A stretch of 64,000 nt of DNA from Mariniflexile gromovii (GCF_017814435.1 NZ_JAGJCB010000008.1:62001-126000); one strand, 5' to 3'. Shown: positions 1-12,720, numbered from the stretch's first letter. Notes: a model not told the origin generated them from the letters alone. Numbers and translations: made by a program.

Positions 1-819
1 ATTTTTATTCATCCTATACAATAATCTACCATCCTTAAAGTCCGACTTTCTTAATTGCAAAACATCGCTTACTCTAATTCCCGCAAAATAAAAACTAGTT
101 AGCCACACATTAACAGCATTCTGTTGAGCAATAGTCAAATTCGTAGCATTTTCAAGCTTTTTAACTTCTTCAATTGATAAACCTACTTTATCTGATTCTG
201 GAATTCTAATTTGAATTTTTCCTTTTCCGAATGGATAATTAACATGCTCCGCTAAACCTTCAGATATGGCTAGGTTGTAAATTTTACGAATTAAAATCAT
301 GTAATTTACAGCCGTTCTAGGCTTTCTCTTTTCTTGATTAAGAATGTACCCTTCAAAGTTTTTTAATAAAAAAATTGTTATTTCTTTAAAATGTAATACA
401 TCCTTGCCAACAAACTTTTTAAACTTAGCAACTCTCCCTTTTTGGGTTAAATGCTGGGAATACTTTTCAGCATTCTTTAAGTTATCAAGGTGCATATCTG
501 CTAAAGCAAAAAAATCAATTTTATCCTTTCCTTTAACACTTTCAGTTACCTGAGACGCTGAAATAAAATCTTCGTTTATCTCTGCATCTAAAAGCTTATC
601 ATTGGCTTCAGCTAGTTTTCTTAATATTAAAAGGTTTATACGAGAAGCATTTGGATGTGACTTTTTAACTTTTTTATTCTGCTTATCCCAAAATTTTAGA
701 CCAATATATTGCCCTGTAGAAATGTATGAAGTTTTTCTATCCTTTGTTATCCGAATTGTAATAGGATACAAATTTTGACCATTACCCTTTTTTCTTAAAA
801 CTACCTGAACTGATGCCAT
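1..819 (-). CDS. Tyrosine recombinase (integrase), C-terminal part outside the window
   Basis: The reading frame starts at an ATG at 819 and stays open to base 1, so 273 residues are visible. The N terminus (MASVQVVLRKKGNGQNLYP..) looks like the arm-type DNA-binding domain of Bacteroidota integrases. It is followed by an alpha-helical SAM-like core-binding domain (about residues 95-190). Then the catalytic domain begins: the block FYFAGIRVSDVLQL near residue 250 carries the first catalytic Arg. The remaining catalytic residues (K, HxxR, H/W, Tyr) lie left of base 1. The gene starts about 160 bp from a tRNA 3' fragment, the usual position for an integrase of an element inserted in a tRNA gene. 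The element therefore extends to the left and the polysaccharide locus on the right is outside it. Strong family call; element type unknown. Confidence 0.9.
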   Translation of the reverse strand, partial: MASVQVVLRKKGNGQNLYPITIRITKDRKTSYISTGQYIGLKFWDKQNKKVKKSHPNASRINLLILRKLAEANDKLLDAEINEDFISASQVTESVKGKDKIDFFALADMHLDNLKNAEKYSQHLTQKGRVAKFKKFVGKDVLHFKEITIFLLKNFEGYILNQEKRKPRTAVNYMILIRKIYNLAISEGLAEHVNYPFGKGKIQIRIPESDKVGLSIEEVKKLENATNLTIAQQNAVNVWLTSFYFAGIRVSDVLQLRKSDFKDGRLLYRMNKN

Positions 820-852
820 ACCAATTTATTTCTCTAAATATACAAAAAAGTG

Positions 853-914
853 GGTACAACATAGGTACAACATTTATTGATTTTAAACGATATTAATTGA
901 ATTTAAACGATATT
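853..914. repeat. Two pairs of short direct repeats upstream of the integrase
   Basis: GGTACAACA occurs at 853-861 and 864-872, and TTTAAACGATATT occurs at 882-894 and 902-914, i.e. 11 and 20 bp apart. They lie between the integrase start and the attachment site. Such spacing suits arm-type integrase or excisionase binding sites, or an integrase promoter operator. This is inference; only the repeats are seen. Confidence 0.6.
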
Positions 915-979
915 TAAAAAATCATAACTCATTTATTTTCAATGGTTTTGCACTAATTTGATATTCTATTGCACATTTT

Positions 980-1020
980 CATAACCCGGAGGTCGGGGGA
1001 TCGTGCCCCCCTCTCGCTAC
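980..1020 (+). other. Attachment site: 3' half of a Met-type (CAU) tRNA gene
   Basis: From CAT (980-982) onward the sequence reads like the anticodon-to-3'-end half of a tRNA: CATAACCCGGAGGTC, then a GGGGG/CCCCC T-stem, then acceptor strand TCTCGCT. No matching 5' half (expected AGCGAGA and a D-arm) precedes it, so this is not a whole tRNA. The T-loop reads ATCGTGC, which lacks the usual TTC, so the copy is under no tRNA constraint. An intact tRNA should sit at the far left end of the integrative element. The integrase is adjacent and a terminator follows, as expected for attR on the chromosomal side. Confidence 0.65.
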
Positions 1021-1034
1021 AAGGTAAACAAAGG

Positions 1035-1066
1035 AAAGCCAAGAAATTTTTTTCTTGGCTTTTTTA
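1035..1066 (+). terminator. Rho-independent terminator after the tRNA fragment
   Basis: AAAGCCAAGAAA pairs with TTTCTTGGCTTT and runs into a T-rich tract. It lies 15 bases after the tRNA-like 3' end and is probably the native terminator of the invaded tRNA gene. The stretch from 1067 to 1178 holds only a short tandem repeat (GCTAAAACAT at 1071 and 1082) and no gene. Confidence 0.75.
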
Positions 1067-1178
1067 TTTTGCTAAAACATAGCTAAAACATTTGGCACTT
1101 TTCCTCCGGTAGTAGGCAACACTTCTTATAATATTCAAAATAAAACACAATGGAAATTCTTGTTTTTACTTTAAAATA

Positions 1179-3485
1179 TCATTTTTTTTCTTGACTCATG
1201 GAATATGGTTTGGATGATTTATCAGTTCCTAAAGTTAAATTTGGACTGGAGGTCATATCTGCAGAAAAAACAGAACCACTCACAATATCATCATAAGTAA
1301 TGTAGTTTTTCTGATATGGTAATTCATTTTTACGAATTGCATTGATATATATGTTTTCTTTGGAATTATTAGGTGCTTTTATTTCAAAAGTATTCCCGTT
1401 TTGAAGATGAAGTTTGATATTTTTAAACAAGGGGCTTCCCATGGCGTATTCTCCTGTTCCTGGCGTTACTGGATAGAAACCCATTGCCGAAAACACATAC
1501 CAAGCCGAAGTTTGCCCATTATCTTCATCGCCACACAATCCATCTGGTGCCGATGAGTATAATTTATCCATAATCTCTCTTGCCCACATTTGAGCTTTCC
1601 AAGGTTGTTCTAACCAATTGTATAAATAAATAGCGTGCTGAATAGGCTGGTTTCCATGTGCATATTGCCCCATATCGCTTACAAGCATTTCGGTAATTTC
1701 ATGAATTTGAAATCCGTAATACGAATCGTTAAAAGTAGGAGCTGCAGTAAAAACTTCATCCAATCGGTTCCGCATTTTTTCTATACCTCCAAAAGATTCT
1801 GCTAAACCAATGGGGTCATGAAACACACACCACGTCCAATGCCATGAAGAACCTTCTGTAAAAGCATCTCCCCATTTATCTGGTGTAAATGTTTTTGCCC
1901 ATGTACCATTTTTATTCTTTCCACGCATAAAACCAATTTCTGGATCGAACAAATGTCTATAGTTAAAACTCCTTTCTCTAAACAAATCAATCTCCTTTTG
2001 AGGTTTGTTCAAAGCTTCACCTAGTTCAGCAATACTCCAATCGGCAAAAGCATATTCTAAAGTACGTGCAGCGTTTTCATTTACATCTACATCATAAGGA
2101 ATGTATCCCAATCTATTATAATATTTTGCACCAAAACGCCCAACAGAATTAACGGGGCCTTTACCTTTTGTATTTTTCAAAATCGCTTCATATAGCGTTT
2201 CAATGTCAAATCCTCTAATTCCTCGTAGATAGGCATCGGCAATATTTATTGCAGAATTTGAACCCACCATACAATCTCTATGTCCTGGACTTGCCCATTC
2301 CGGTAACCAACCACTTTCATTATAAGTATTTACCAAACCTTGCATTACCTGACTTAAATATTCTGGGTACATGATGGTGAAAAAAGGAAAAACAGCTCTA
2401 AAGGTATCCCAAAACCCATTGTCCGTAAACATATAGCCAGGAAGCACTTTCCCATTGTACGGGCTGTAATGCACTATTTCATCTTCAGTATTAATTTCAT
2501 AAAATTTTCTTGGGAACAACAACACTCTGTACAATGCTGTATAAAATGTTCTGTACTGCTCCAGAGTACCACCTTCAATTTCTATGCGTCCTAATTCATT
2601 ATTCCATAATGTGGCAGATTTGTCTTTAGTTTGCTCAAACGTATCGTTACCAATCTCTCTTTTTAAATTAAGTTCCGCCTGCTCCAAACTGATGAATGAT
2701 GATGCAACTTTGGCTGCTACCTTTTCGTTTTCTTCAGTTTTAAAACTTAATACCGCCCCAACATGATATCCTTCCGCACTTAAGGCTTTACTTAATTTAC
2801 TGTTATTTACCTGAATTGTATCATTTGTTTTCCAAGTTTGTACAGCTTCAAAGGCTTTGTCAAAATAGATGACGAAATAATTATGAAAATTATCAGGGAC
2901 ACCTCCAGAATTATTTCGACAATAACCAACTACCTTTCTTTCCTTAGGAAAGACTTTCACCATAGATCCTTTAAAAAAACCATCCACTAGAATGTGGGCA
3001 CTATCTGTTTTAGGAAACGTAAATTGAAATTGTGCACCTCGTTCGGTTGGTGTTATTTCCGTTGTTACATCGTAATCGGCTAAATATACTTTATAATAAT
3101 GAGGCTTACTGATTTCTGTTTTATGTGAAAACCATGACCCTCGTTCGGTTTCATTAATCTTTAATGTTCCAGTTTCTGTAAATAGTGAAAATGCTGCATA
3201 ATCATTAATCCAAGGACTTGGTTGATGGGTTTGTTTAAAACCTCTTATTTTATTTGCATCATAGGTATAGCCCCAACCATTTCCCATTTTACCGGTTTGA
3301 GGCGTCCAAAAATTCATACCCCAAGGTGTTGCAATTGCTGGGTAGGTATTTCCGTTTGAAAGATCAAATGATGAATCGGATCCCACTAACGGATTTACAT
3401 AATCCACTAAATTGATATTACTTTGTGCATTGATTTTTATAGTTACTACCACTAAAACAAATAGTATCTGTTTTCTTAATTCCAT
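1179..3485 (-). CDS. GH92 alpha-mannosidase, secreted
   Basis: A 768-residue protein with an N-terminal signal peptide (hydrophobic stretch ending near NAQ). It begins with the GH92 block YVNPLVGSDS and GNTYPAIATPWGMNFW. Further conserved family blocks are DNGFWDTFRAVFPFF, EWASPGHRDCMVGSNSA, HEITEML, GNQPIQHAIYLY and the C-terminal CGDEDNGQTSAWYVFSAMGFYP. GH92 enzymes are Ca-dependent inverting exo-alpha-mannosidases, and their catalytic acid and base regions (HEITE and GDEDNG) appear intact. Length fits the family. It is the last gene of the minus-strand operon, 54 bp after the sulfatase gene. It probably removes alpha-linked mannose from the glycan in the periplasm; the exact linkage cannot be read. 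Confidence 0.93.
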   Translation of the reverse strand: MELRKQILFVLVVVTIKINAQSNINLVDYVNPLVGSDSSFDLSNGNTYPAIATPWGMNFWTPQTGKMGNGWGYTYDANKIRGFKQTHQPSPWINDYAAFSLFTETGTLKINETERGSWFSHKTEISKPHYYKVYLADYDVTTEITPTERGAQFQFTFPKTDSAHILVDGFFKGSMVKVFPKERKVVGYCRNNSGGVPDNFHNYFVIYFDKAFEAVQTWKTNDTIQVNNSKLSKALSAEGYHVGAVLSFKTEENEKVAAKVASSFISLEQAELNLKREIGNDTFEQTKDKSATLWNNELGRIEIEGGTLEQYRTFYTALYRVLLFPRKFYEINTEDEIVHYSPYNGKVLPGYMFTDNGFWDTFRAVFPFFTIMYPEYLSQVMQGLVNTYNESGWLPEWASPGHRDCMVGSNSAINIADAYLRGIRGFDIETLYEAILKNTKGKGPVNSVGRFGAKYYNRLGYIPYDVDVNENAARTLEYAFADWSIAELGEALNKPQKEIDLFRERSFNYRHLFDPEIGFMRGKNKNGTWAKTFTPDKWGDAFTEGSSWHWTWCVFHDPIGLAESFGGIEKMRNRLDEVFTAAPTFNDSYYGFQIHEITEMLVSDMGQYAHGNQPIQHAIYLYNWLEQPWKAQMWAREIMDKLYSSAPDGLCGDEDNGQTSAWYVFSAMGFYPVTPGTGEYAMGSPLFKNIKLHLQNGNTFEIKAPNNSKENIYINAIRKNELPYQKNYITYDDIVSGSVFSADMTSSPNLTLGTDKSSKPYSMSQEKK

Positions 3486-3539
3486 GCGTTTTACAATAAA
3501 CCTTTATTCTCTTTATCAAAAATAGGGATTACTTTAAAA

Positions 3540-5036
3540 TTAGTGATCTGTTTTTTCAACCTCCTTTAAATTGACACCCTTAAAATATTTATCTAAAATA
3601 TACTGCGGTTGATGGCTGTCTGGTTTTTGCTTCAATTTTGTATAATCGTATTCTAAAGGTAAAATGGTTGACGGATGAAGGTTTTCAGGGTCGTCTGTTG
3701 ATTTATGCCATGAATCCATCAAACCCATCATTTCATTAACTTTAGATTTATAGACATCCATTTCAGCTAGATTATGTATTTCTAAAGGATCGTTTTTAAG
3801 ATTGAACAATTGGGTATAATTCCTTTCTGGGTAGCGAATCAATTTCCATCCATCGGTTCTTACCGCTCTTACTGTATGTCTGTACGTGGTATAAAGTGAT
3901 TCTCTTATATTGGTTGCTTTATTTTCAATAATCGGACTGAAGTTTTTCCCGTCTATTCCAGTAGGTTGTGGTAAATCGCATAAATCTGCCAAACTAGGAA
4001 AAACGTCAAATAAATACACCAAAGCATCTTTGGTTTGATTTTTTGGAACCCCAGGACCACTGATAATTAACGGTACTTTTGTGCTGTGTTCATACAAATC
4101 CTGTTTTCCCAACAACCCATGACTACCAATGGCCAAACCGTTATCGGCAGCATATACAATAATGGTATTATCAAATAGTCCTTTTTCTTTTAAGGTATTA
4201 ATGACATCTCCAATACGTTGGTCCATATGACTGATTAACGCATAGTAATCGGCCAACGAAGCCTGAATCATTTCTGGAGTCCTAGGCCAAGGCCCAAGCG
4301 TTTCGTCCCTAATGTTTAGGTTATCAAACACAAAAGGATGAACTGCCTTAAAATTACCAGGTAAAGGCATGGATGCATCTGGATACATACCAATGTAATC
4401 TTCTCTTGGTGAACGCGGATCGTGCGGTGCACTAAAAGCGATATAACAGAAAAACGGATTCTCTTTTTTGCCTTTAGCATAGTTGCTTATATAATCTATG
4501 GCTGCATCGGCAAACAAATCGGTGGAGTAGCCTTTATTAACTGGCTTGGTAAGTTTACCATCTTTTCCTAAGTCGCTCATTGGGGTGTTAAAATGGTCGG
4601 CCATACCACCAATAAACACATTTTTACCCTTTTGAAAACTCGCTTCAAAACTAGGTGCTTTGTTATGCCATTTGCCTGTACCAAAGGTTTCGTAACCACT
4701 TTCGGCAAAATGCATGGGCATGGTTTTTACACCATCTAATTTATCGTACACATGAAAAAGGCTTTTACCACTCATTAACATTGCCCTACTGGGAGCACAA
4801 ATAGCTCCGTGGTGACCGCCCATAACATAGGCATTTGTAAAACGTACCCCGTTTTCTGCAAGTTTATCAATATGTGGCGTTTGGATATAGGTGTTTCCTG
4901 AGCAACCTATGGCATCTGCCCGTTGGTCGTCAGCAAAAATGAATAATACATTAGGTTTGGTTTGTTGCGCTATGGATGTTAACGACACTAAAGCCATTGC
5001 GAGCAGACAAAGTTTTTGGATTTTTTTATATCTCAT
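3540..5036 (-). CDS. S1-family sulfatase, periplasmic
   Basis: A 498-residue sulfatase with a signal peptide (MRYKKIQKLCLLAMALVSLTSIAQ). The N-terminal metal-binding segment is NVLFIFADDQRAD. The formylglycine site is C80-A-P-S-R followed by AMLMSG. GTGKWHN and the later AADNGLAIGSHGLLGKQDLYEHS supply the Lys, Asp and Asn ligands typical of the alkaline-phosphatase fold. It resembles iduronate-2-sulfatase or choline-sulfatase-like S1 members more than the arylsulfatase-A-like ones in the same operon, because of ADDQRAD and the short C-terminal part. Substrate position unknown. It is separated from the upstream GH2 gene by 183 bp holding a palindromic repeat, so it may be partly uncoupled from it. 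Confidence 0.92.
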   Translation of the reverse strand: MRYKKIQKLCLLAMALVSLTSIAQQTKPNVLFIFADDQRADAIGCSGNTYIQTPHIDKLAENGVRFTNAYVMGGHHGAICAPSRAMLMSGKSLFHVYDKLDGVKTMPMHFAESGYETFGTGKWHNKAPSFEASFQKGKNVFIGGMADHFNTPMSDLGKDGKLTKPVNKGYSTDLFADAAIDYISNYAKGKKENPFFCYIAFSAPHDPRSPREDYIGMYPDASMPLPGNFKAVHPFVFDNLNIRDETLGPWPRTPEMIQASLADYYALISHMDQRIGDVINTLKEKGLFDNTIIVYAADNGLAIGSHGLLGKQDLYEHSTKVPLIISGPGVPKNQTKDALVYLFDVFPSLADLCDLPQPTGIDGKNFSPIIENKATNIRESLYTTYRHTVRAVRTDGWKLIRYPERNYTQLFNLKNDPLEIHNLAEMDVYKSKVNEMMGLMDSWHKSTDDPENLHPSTILPLEYDYTKLKQKPDSHQPQYILDKYFKGVNLKEVEKTDH

Positions 5037-5106
5037 TGTTTATGATTTGTTCCTTCTATGAATATAGCTTTCTGTTTGTTTTCCTTCAGTCATATCGGTC
5101 TGTTTT

Positions 5107-5187
5107 TGTCATGCTGAACTCGTTTCAGCATCTCATGACATGTAAATCGATTTTATACTGAGACCCTGAAACAAGTTCAGCGTGACA
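5107..5187. repeat. Intergenic inverted repeat (REP-like)
   Basis: Two 29-base arms (5107-5135 and 5159-5187) are inverted copies with four mismatches. The left arm contains TGTCATGCTGAACTCGTTTC and the right arm GAAACAAGTTCAGCGTGACA. This type of TGTCA..GCTGAAC..TTTCAG palindrome is, from memory, common between genes of flavobacteria. It sits in the only wide gap between genes at the 3' end of the operon, and its transcript would form a long hairpin that could protect or attenuate the mRNA. Confidence 0.75.
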
Positions 5188-5219
5188 GGTAATTTTATGT
5201 GTGATTTCGAATAAGTATT

Positions 5220-8405
<3,186 letters not shown>

Positions 8406-8429
8406 TTATTTAGTTTGGTATAAGAGGCC

Positions 8430-9890
8430 TTATTTAAACTTGAATATCTTAGACGGTGTTCGAGCTTCTTTCAAAATTTGCTCCATCTCTTTTAGAATGT
8501 CTGGATGTTGTTTGGCTACATTGTTTTCTTCGCCGATATCATTTGAAAGATTGTACAATTCAATTGGTGCATTTGGACTTTTTAATACATTGTATTTTAC
8601 GGCTTTCCAGTTTCCTTTTCTAACCGCTTGTCTACCGCCTTTTTCATGAAATTCCCAATACAAATATTCATGTTGCTTTTGCTGTTCTGAATTGTTCAAT
8701 AAGGTTGGTAAAAATGAAATACCATCTAATTTTTCAGGTATTGGTTCTCCTGCAATTTCAGAAAAGGTTGGAAACACATCCCAAAAAGCTGAAACCAAAT
8801 CTGTTTTACTCCCTGGTTTAACTTTACCCGGCCATTTAACAATCATGGGTACGCGTATACCGCCTTCATATAAATCTCTTTTGAATCCTTTAAGGGGGCC
8901 GTTGCTATTAAAATATTCGGGGTCGGCACCACCTTCGGTATGTGGTCCATTATCTGAGGTAAACACGATTATGGTATTATCTTCAATTCCAAGTTCTTTT
9001 AATTTAGCCATAATATCTCCCACTTGGGTATCCATAACTTCTATCATAGCAGCAAAAGCGGCGCGTGGTTGTTCTTGCGATTCGTAGTTGCCTTGTCTGT
9101 AGTTGAATCCTCCATCAGTACCTTCATACTTTTTTTCAGGAAGGTATTTATTTCTGTATTTGGCCATTACAGCTTCTGGTGCTATCAATTCGGCATGTGG
9201 AATGATGGTTGGTACATACATAAAGAATGTGGTGTCTTTATTTTTTTCTAAAAACTCAATAGATTTTTCGTGGACTAATTGAGGTGCATAGACTTCTTTT
9301 TTATGTCCTGCATTGCCTGCTAAAACTATAGAATCTTGATTGGACCACAAATGATACGGATAATAATGATGCCCCATCCGCTGACAATTAAAACCATAAA
9401 AAACATCGAAACCTTGCTTTACAGGGTCGCCTTCAGACCCTGGATATCCTAATCCCCATTTACCAAATGCACCTGTAACATAACCTCCTTTTTTCAAAGC
9501 TTCGGCCAATGTGTAGGTGTCATCTGGTATAGGGAACTGACCTTCAGGTCTCACTTCCCGATTGCCACGTATAGCCGTGTGACCCGTATGCATGCCCGTT
9601 AACAAAGCCGAACGGGATGGCGCACAAACCGTACTTCCGGAATAATGTTGGGTAAAAAGCATACCTTGGGATGCCAACTTATCGATATTGGGCGTACTGA
9701 AATTTTCTTGCCCGTAACAACTTAAATCACCATAACCAAGATCGTCTGCAAGAATGTATATGATATTGGGTTTCTTATTGGTTGCAACAGCAATATCTTC
9801 TAACTTTTTTTCATTACTATTTAAATTTCTACATGAAAATATGCACATTATTAAAATAGCTGATAATAGTATTTGAATACCTTTCTTCAT
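8430..9890 (-). CDS. S1-family sulfatase, lipoprotein
   Basis: A 486-residue arylsulfatase-A-like enzyme. The N terminus MKKGIQILLSAILIMCIFSC ends in a lipobox with Cys20, so it is probably membrane-anchored. NIIYILADDLGYGDLSCYG supplies the first metal Asp pair, and the formylglycine site is C89-A-P-S-R with SALLTGMHTGHT. FGKWGLGYPG and VFTSDNGPHTEGG supply further active-site residues. It lies 33 bp downstream of the next sulfatase-containing segment and 33 bp before the GH2 gene. The substrate position is unknown. It has a complete C-terminal subdomain (EYLYWEFHEKGG, ELYNLSNDIGE). Confidence 0.92.
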   Translation of the reverse strand: MKKGIQILLSAILIMCIFSCRNLNSNEKKLEDIAVATNKKPNIIYILADDLGYGDLSCYGQENFSTPNIDKLASQGMLFTQHYSGSTVCAPSRSALLTGMHTGHTAIRGNREVRPEGQFPIPDDTYTLAEALKKGGYVTGAFGKWGLGYPGSEGDPVKQGFDVFYGFNCQRMGHHYYPYHLWSNQDSIVLAGNAGHKKEVYAPQLVHEKSIEFLEKNKDTTFFMYVPTIIPHAELIAPEAVMAKYRNKYLPEKKYEGTDGGFNYRQGNYESQEQPRAAFAAMIEVMDTQVGDIMAKLKELGIEDNTIIVFTSDNGPHTEGGADPEYFNSNGPLKGFKRDLYEGGIRVPMIVKWPGKVKPGSKTDLVSAFWDVFPTFSEIAGEPIPEKLDGISFLPTLLNNSEQQKQHEYLYWEFHEKGGRQAVRKGNWKAVKYNVLKSPNAPIELYNLSNDIGEENNVAKQHPDILKEMEQILKEARTPSKIFKFK

Positions 9891-9905
9891 TTTGAATGTT
9901 TTATT

Positions 9906-11441
9906 TTAATATATCAAGACTGATGCTGGTGGTAACGGTACCTTGTTCTCTTTTCTCCAATGTACCAATTCCTCTAATAATTGATGAGCTATTTCTGGAT
10001 TATTGTCTTTCAAGTTATAAGTTTCCTTTAAATCTTCTTTTAGATTATACAACTCTACTTTGTCATCATTTAAGAACTGAATGAGTTTCCAATCGCCCTT
10101 TCTAATAATGGAACATGGTGGGTTTTTGTAAGTACTTGCCAAATGCCAAAACAAGGCACGCTCTTTAAACAATCCGTTTTTCAATAAGGGAACAATAGAA
10201 ACTCCATCCAAAACTCCTTTATAATTTTTCACTTGTGCCAAATCTAAAAAGGTTGGAAAATAATCCATGCCGCAAATAGGTGTTTCCGAAACTCCAGCAG
10301 CAATATTTCCTTTCCAATTTACAAAAGCAGGCACGCGAATACCCCCTTCGTAAATGGTTCCTTTTTCACCTCTTAATGTATTGGTATTACTTTGCAAACC
10401 ATTAAATCCGTTATCCGAAGTAAAAACTACGATGGTATTTTCTCTTAAACCTTGTTCATCTAAATAATCGAAAATTCGTTTTACGTTTTCGTCAATTGAA
10501 GCAATCATAGTCGCATAACCCGCTATTTCTTCCAATCGTTTTTCGCCCTGTCCTGTAACCGCATCCGGGGTTTTATTTAAAAATTTTTGGTATTGTTCTT
10601 TGCTTCTCGGAACTGTTGGTCTGTGCGGTGCGTAATAATGCAGGTTTACAAAAAACGGTTCATTTTTATTGCGTTTTATAAAATCAATTGCATCATTGGT
10701 TAATCTATCCGTTAACCATTCGTCATCTTTTTTATCTTCAATAAACGGATTTTTAAACGGTGCTTTATAACCTCCGCTTTCAGATTGATACCCTTCAACA
10801 TAACCTCTCGCAGGATCGCCCCACCATGTACCACCAACATTTTCATCAAACCCTTTTCCTGTTGGATAATACTTTTGAATTTCTGCTGTTTGATGTTCTT
10901 GCAACCAATCTAAATTTCCGTTAGCAGGTTGTTTCAATGGTTTTTCAAACGGATAATTTGCTTCTTCTTTGGGATTTGGCCCTACCACATGCCATTTCCC
11001 CAAGTGAATGGATTTGTAACCTGCTTCTTTTAAAGGTTGGGCGTACATGGTATGTTCCAAACCCACTGTCCAGCGCGAAAAAATATTGTGTTGATTATCT
11101 CCTTTTTCCAATACAGGCACATTATAAACACCGGTTCTAAACGACTGTTTTCCTGTCATTAAAGCCGTTCTTGACGGCGAACATGTTGGGTACATATAAG
11201 CATCTGTAAACACCAAACTTTCTTTGGCCAAAGCATCTAAATTGGGAGTTTCAAACCAGTTACTACCCATAAAACCCACATCTTGCCAGCCCAAATCGTC
11301 GGCCATAATAAATATGATGTTTGGTTTTGATTGGGCATTATTTTGACTTTTACATCCAAATGCAATAAAAAAGCAAATACAAAGTAAACGCGTTATTTTC
11401 AAAATTCTTGTTGTTTTAGTTGAAAGCCGTTTTAATATCAT
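9906..11441 (-). CDS. S1-family sulfatase, lipoprotein
   Basis: A 511-residue sulfatase. A hydrophobic N terminus with lipobox FIAFGC (Cys30) suggests membrane anchoring. The metal site starts at NIIFIMADDLGWQDVGFMGS, and the formylglycine site is C87-S-P-S-R with TALMTGKQSFRTGVY. HLGKWHV, HYYAPHRPT and VFTSDNGFNGLQ are the other conserved blocks. Its start overlaps the end of the upstream DUF6786-like gene by 26 bp, so the two are translationally linked. Only one Met is available at the N terminus, which supports the overlapping start. Sulfate position on the glycan is unknown. Confidence 0.92.
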   Translation of the reverse strand: MILKRLSTKTTRILKITRLLCICFFIAFGCKSQNNAQSKPNIIFIMADDLGWQDVGFMGSNWFETPNLDALAKESLVFTDAYMYPTCSPSRTALMTGKQSFRTGVYNVPVLEKGDNQHNIFSRWTVGLEHTMYAQPLKEAGYKSIHLGKWHVVGPNPKEEANYPFEKPLKQPANGNLDWLQEHQTAEIQKYYPTGKGFDENVGGTWWGDPARGYVEGYQSESGGYKAPFKNPFIEDKKDDEWLTDRLTNDAIDFIKRNKNEPFFVNLHYYAPHRPTVPRSKEQYQKFLNKTPDAVTGQGEKRLEEIAGYATMIASIDENVKRIFDYLDEQGLRENTIVVFTSDNGFNGLQSNTNTLRGEKGTIYEGGIRVPAFVNWKGNIAAGVSETPICGMDYFPTFLDLAQVKNYKGVLDGVSIVPLLKNGLFKERALFWHLASTYKNPPCSIIRKGDWKLIQFLNDDKVELYNLKEDLKETYNLKDNNPEIAHQLLEELVHWRKENKVPLPPASVLIY

Positions 11442-12720
11442 TAATCGTTACTCCAAAAAGCTCTTTCACTATTGGGTTTAAAGTAGTTTCATCACCTTCC
11501 ATGTGAAAAGTGGTTTGAATATGTGTGCCACTTTCGCCCGACTTTAACGCCAAAGCAGGAGAAGATGTTTCCAACTCATAAAAAGGCCCTAATGGTTTAG
11601 CCCCTGGTTCTGGAGCACCATCATTGTAAGCATTGATAACATCACCACTAAATGGCTCTTTTTGAATTTCCCACATGGAATTCACATAATCTGTAACATT
11701 TTTAGGTTTGTTGTATTTTACGATGGTTAAAATTCCGTTTGCTGAATCGTAAGACCCAGCTATATCCTTTGCACGCATAGGTGTTAACCCAATTTTACTT
11801 CTGTATTCTCCATCGCCTTTAAAGAAAATAACGTTCTCTTTTACTACCAATCTATCCGAAGGCACTTTTCCAAAATACGTGTCGTTTACTAGGTTCCCTA
11901 ATTCAGCTTCATCTCCTTGAACATAAGGAATAACAATAGTGGTATTTGGGGAGTGATTAAACATACCCAACAACCAAATAGACAACAATCCACTGTCTTT
12001 TTTCCAATTTGTTTTTCCAATATTTTTCAGTGTATTGGTAGTTTGATACGCCACTGTTTTTATATTGTCCGAAAGGTTTTGCAAGCCTAATTCTTTTTGA
12101 ATGTCTTCTTTGGAAAGAATAGCTACTTCGCGTTCAATTTCCATATCAAACTGGAAACCTGAGTAGTTTTTTAAAGAAGCTTTTTTGGTAAACGTAGCCG
12201 AAGTTGCCGATACATTTTTCACATCAAAAGGTTCTAAATCTATTAATTTTGGTGTGTACCAATCCTCTAAAGTAAACTCAGCGCCTTTTTTAAAAAAGAT
12301 AGAGTATTGTCCGCCTTCTGGCCCTAACCAAAAACGTTCTTCTCCTCCATATACGTTGATGTGCTCTTGAATTTCCTTAGATTCAAACAACTCTCGATTG
12401 ATCCATCCATAGCTCCTGCCATTTTCGCCATTAGCACTACTTGTCATCACTCTACCTTGCAATGTAGCAGAAACGGCTACTTTAGATTGATTATTAGCAT
12501 CCGTTAACTCAATAAGTTCTATATAATTTTTCATAAAACTCACATCATCACCGTAAGAGCCTTTAGTCGGTTCACTTTGATGTTGTTCGCTATCAGAAAT
12601 TTTATTGTCTTTTTCAGATTTCTTTTTATGATTGCAGGACATTATTGCTCCTAATGACAGCATAAATATTACTAATTTCTGAAGTCTATTCATTTGTAAC
12701 TTTTTCATAATAAATGTCAT
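11416..12720 (-). CDS. Lipoprotein of unknown function, probably DUF6786 family
   Basis: A 434-residue lipoprotein: the signal peptide ends at the lipobox GAIMSC. The body contains KVAVSATLQGRVMTSSANGE, YGGEERFWLGPEGGQYSIFF and a C-terminal ALKSGESGTHIQTTFH. From memory these resemble DUF6786, a Bacteroidota family that looks like a galactose-mutarotase-type beta-sandwich; this is not certain. No catalytic motif was recognised. The start at 12720 overlaps the TAA of the upstream sulfatase gene (TAATG); Met residues at 12708 or 12693 are alternative starts and give a better-sized signal peptide. It is embedded between sulfatases, so a role in handling the same glycan (binding or anomer conversion) is inferred only from context. 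Confidence 0.7.
   Translation of the reverse strand: MTFIMKKLQMNRLQKLVIFMLSLGAIMSCNHKKKSEKDNKISDSEQHQSEPTKGSYGDDVSFMKNYIELIELTDANNQSKVAVSATLQGRVMTSSANGENGRSYGWINRELFESKEIQEHINVYGGEERFWLGPEGGQYSIFFKKGAEFTLEDWYTPKLIDLEPFDVKNVSATSATFTKKASLKNYSGFQFDMEIEREVAILSKEDIQKELGLQNLSDNIKTVAYQTTNTLKNIGKTNWKKDSGLLSIWLLGMFNHSPNTTIVIPYVQGDEAELGNLVNDTYFGKVPSDRLVVKENVIFFKGDGEYRSKIGLTPMRAKDIAGSYDSANGILTIVKYNKPKNVTDYVNSMWEIQKEPFSGDVINAYNDGAPEPGAKPLGPFYELETSSPALALKSGESGTHIQTTFHMEGDETTLNPIVKELFGVTINDIKTAFN

Noticed and set aside
946-1020. A complete tRNA gene ending at 1020
   Set aside because: No 5' acceptor strand or D-arm upstream matches; the T-loop is degenerate. Only a 3' half is present.
3517-3524. TATTTTTG on the minus strand as a promoter of the GH92 gene
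   Set aside because: No TTG at the required distance upstream; A/T-rich sequence gives such matches by chance.
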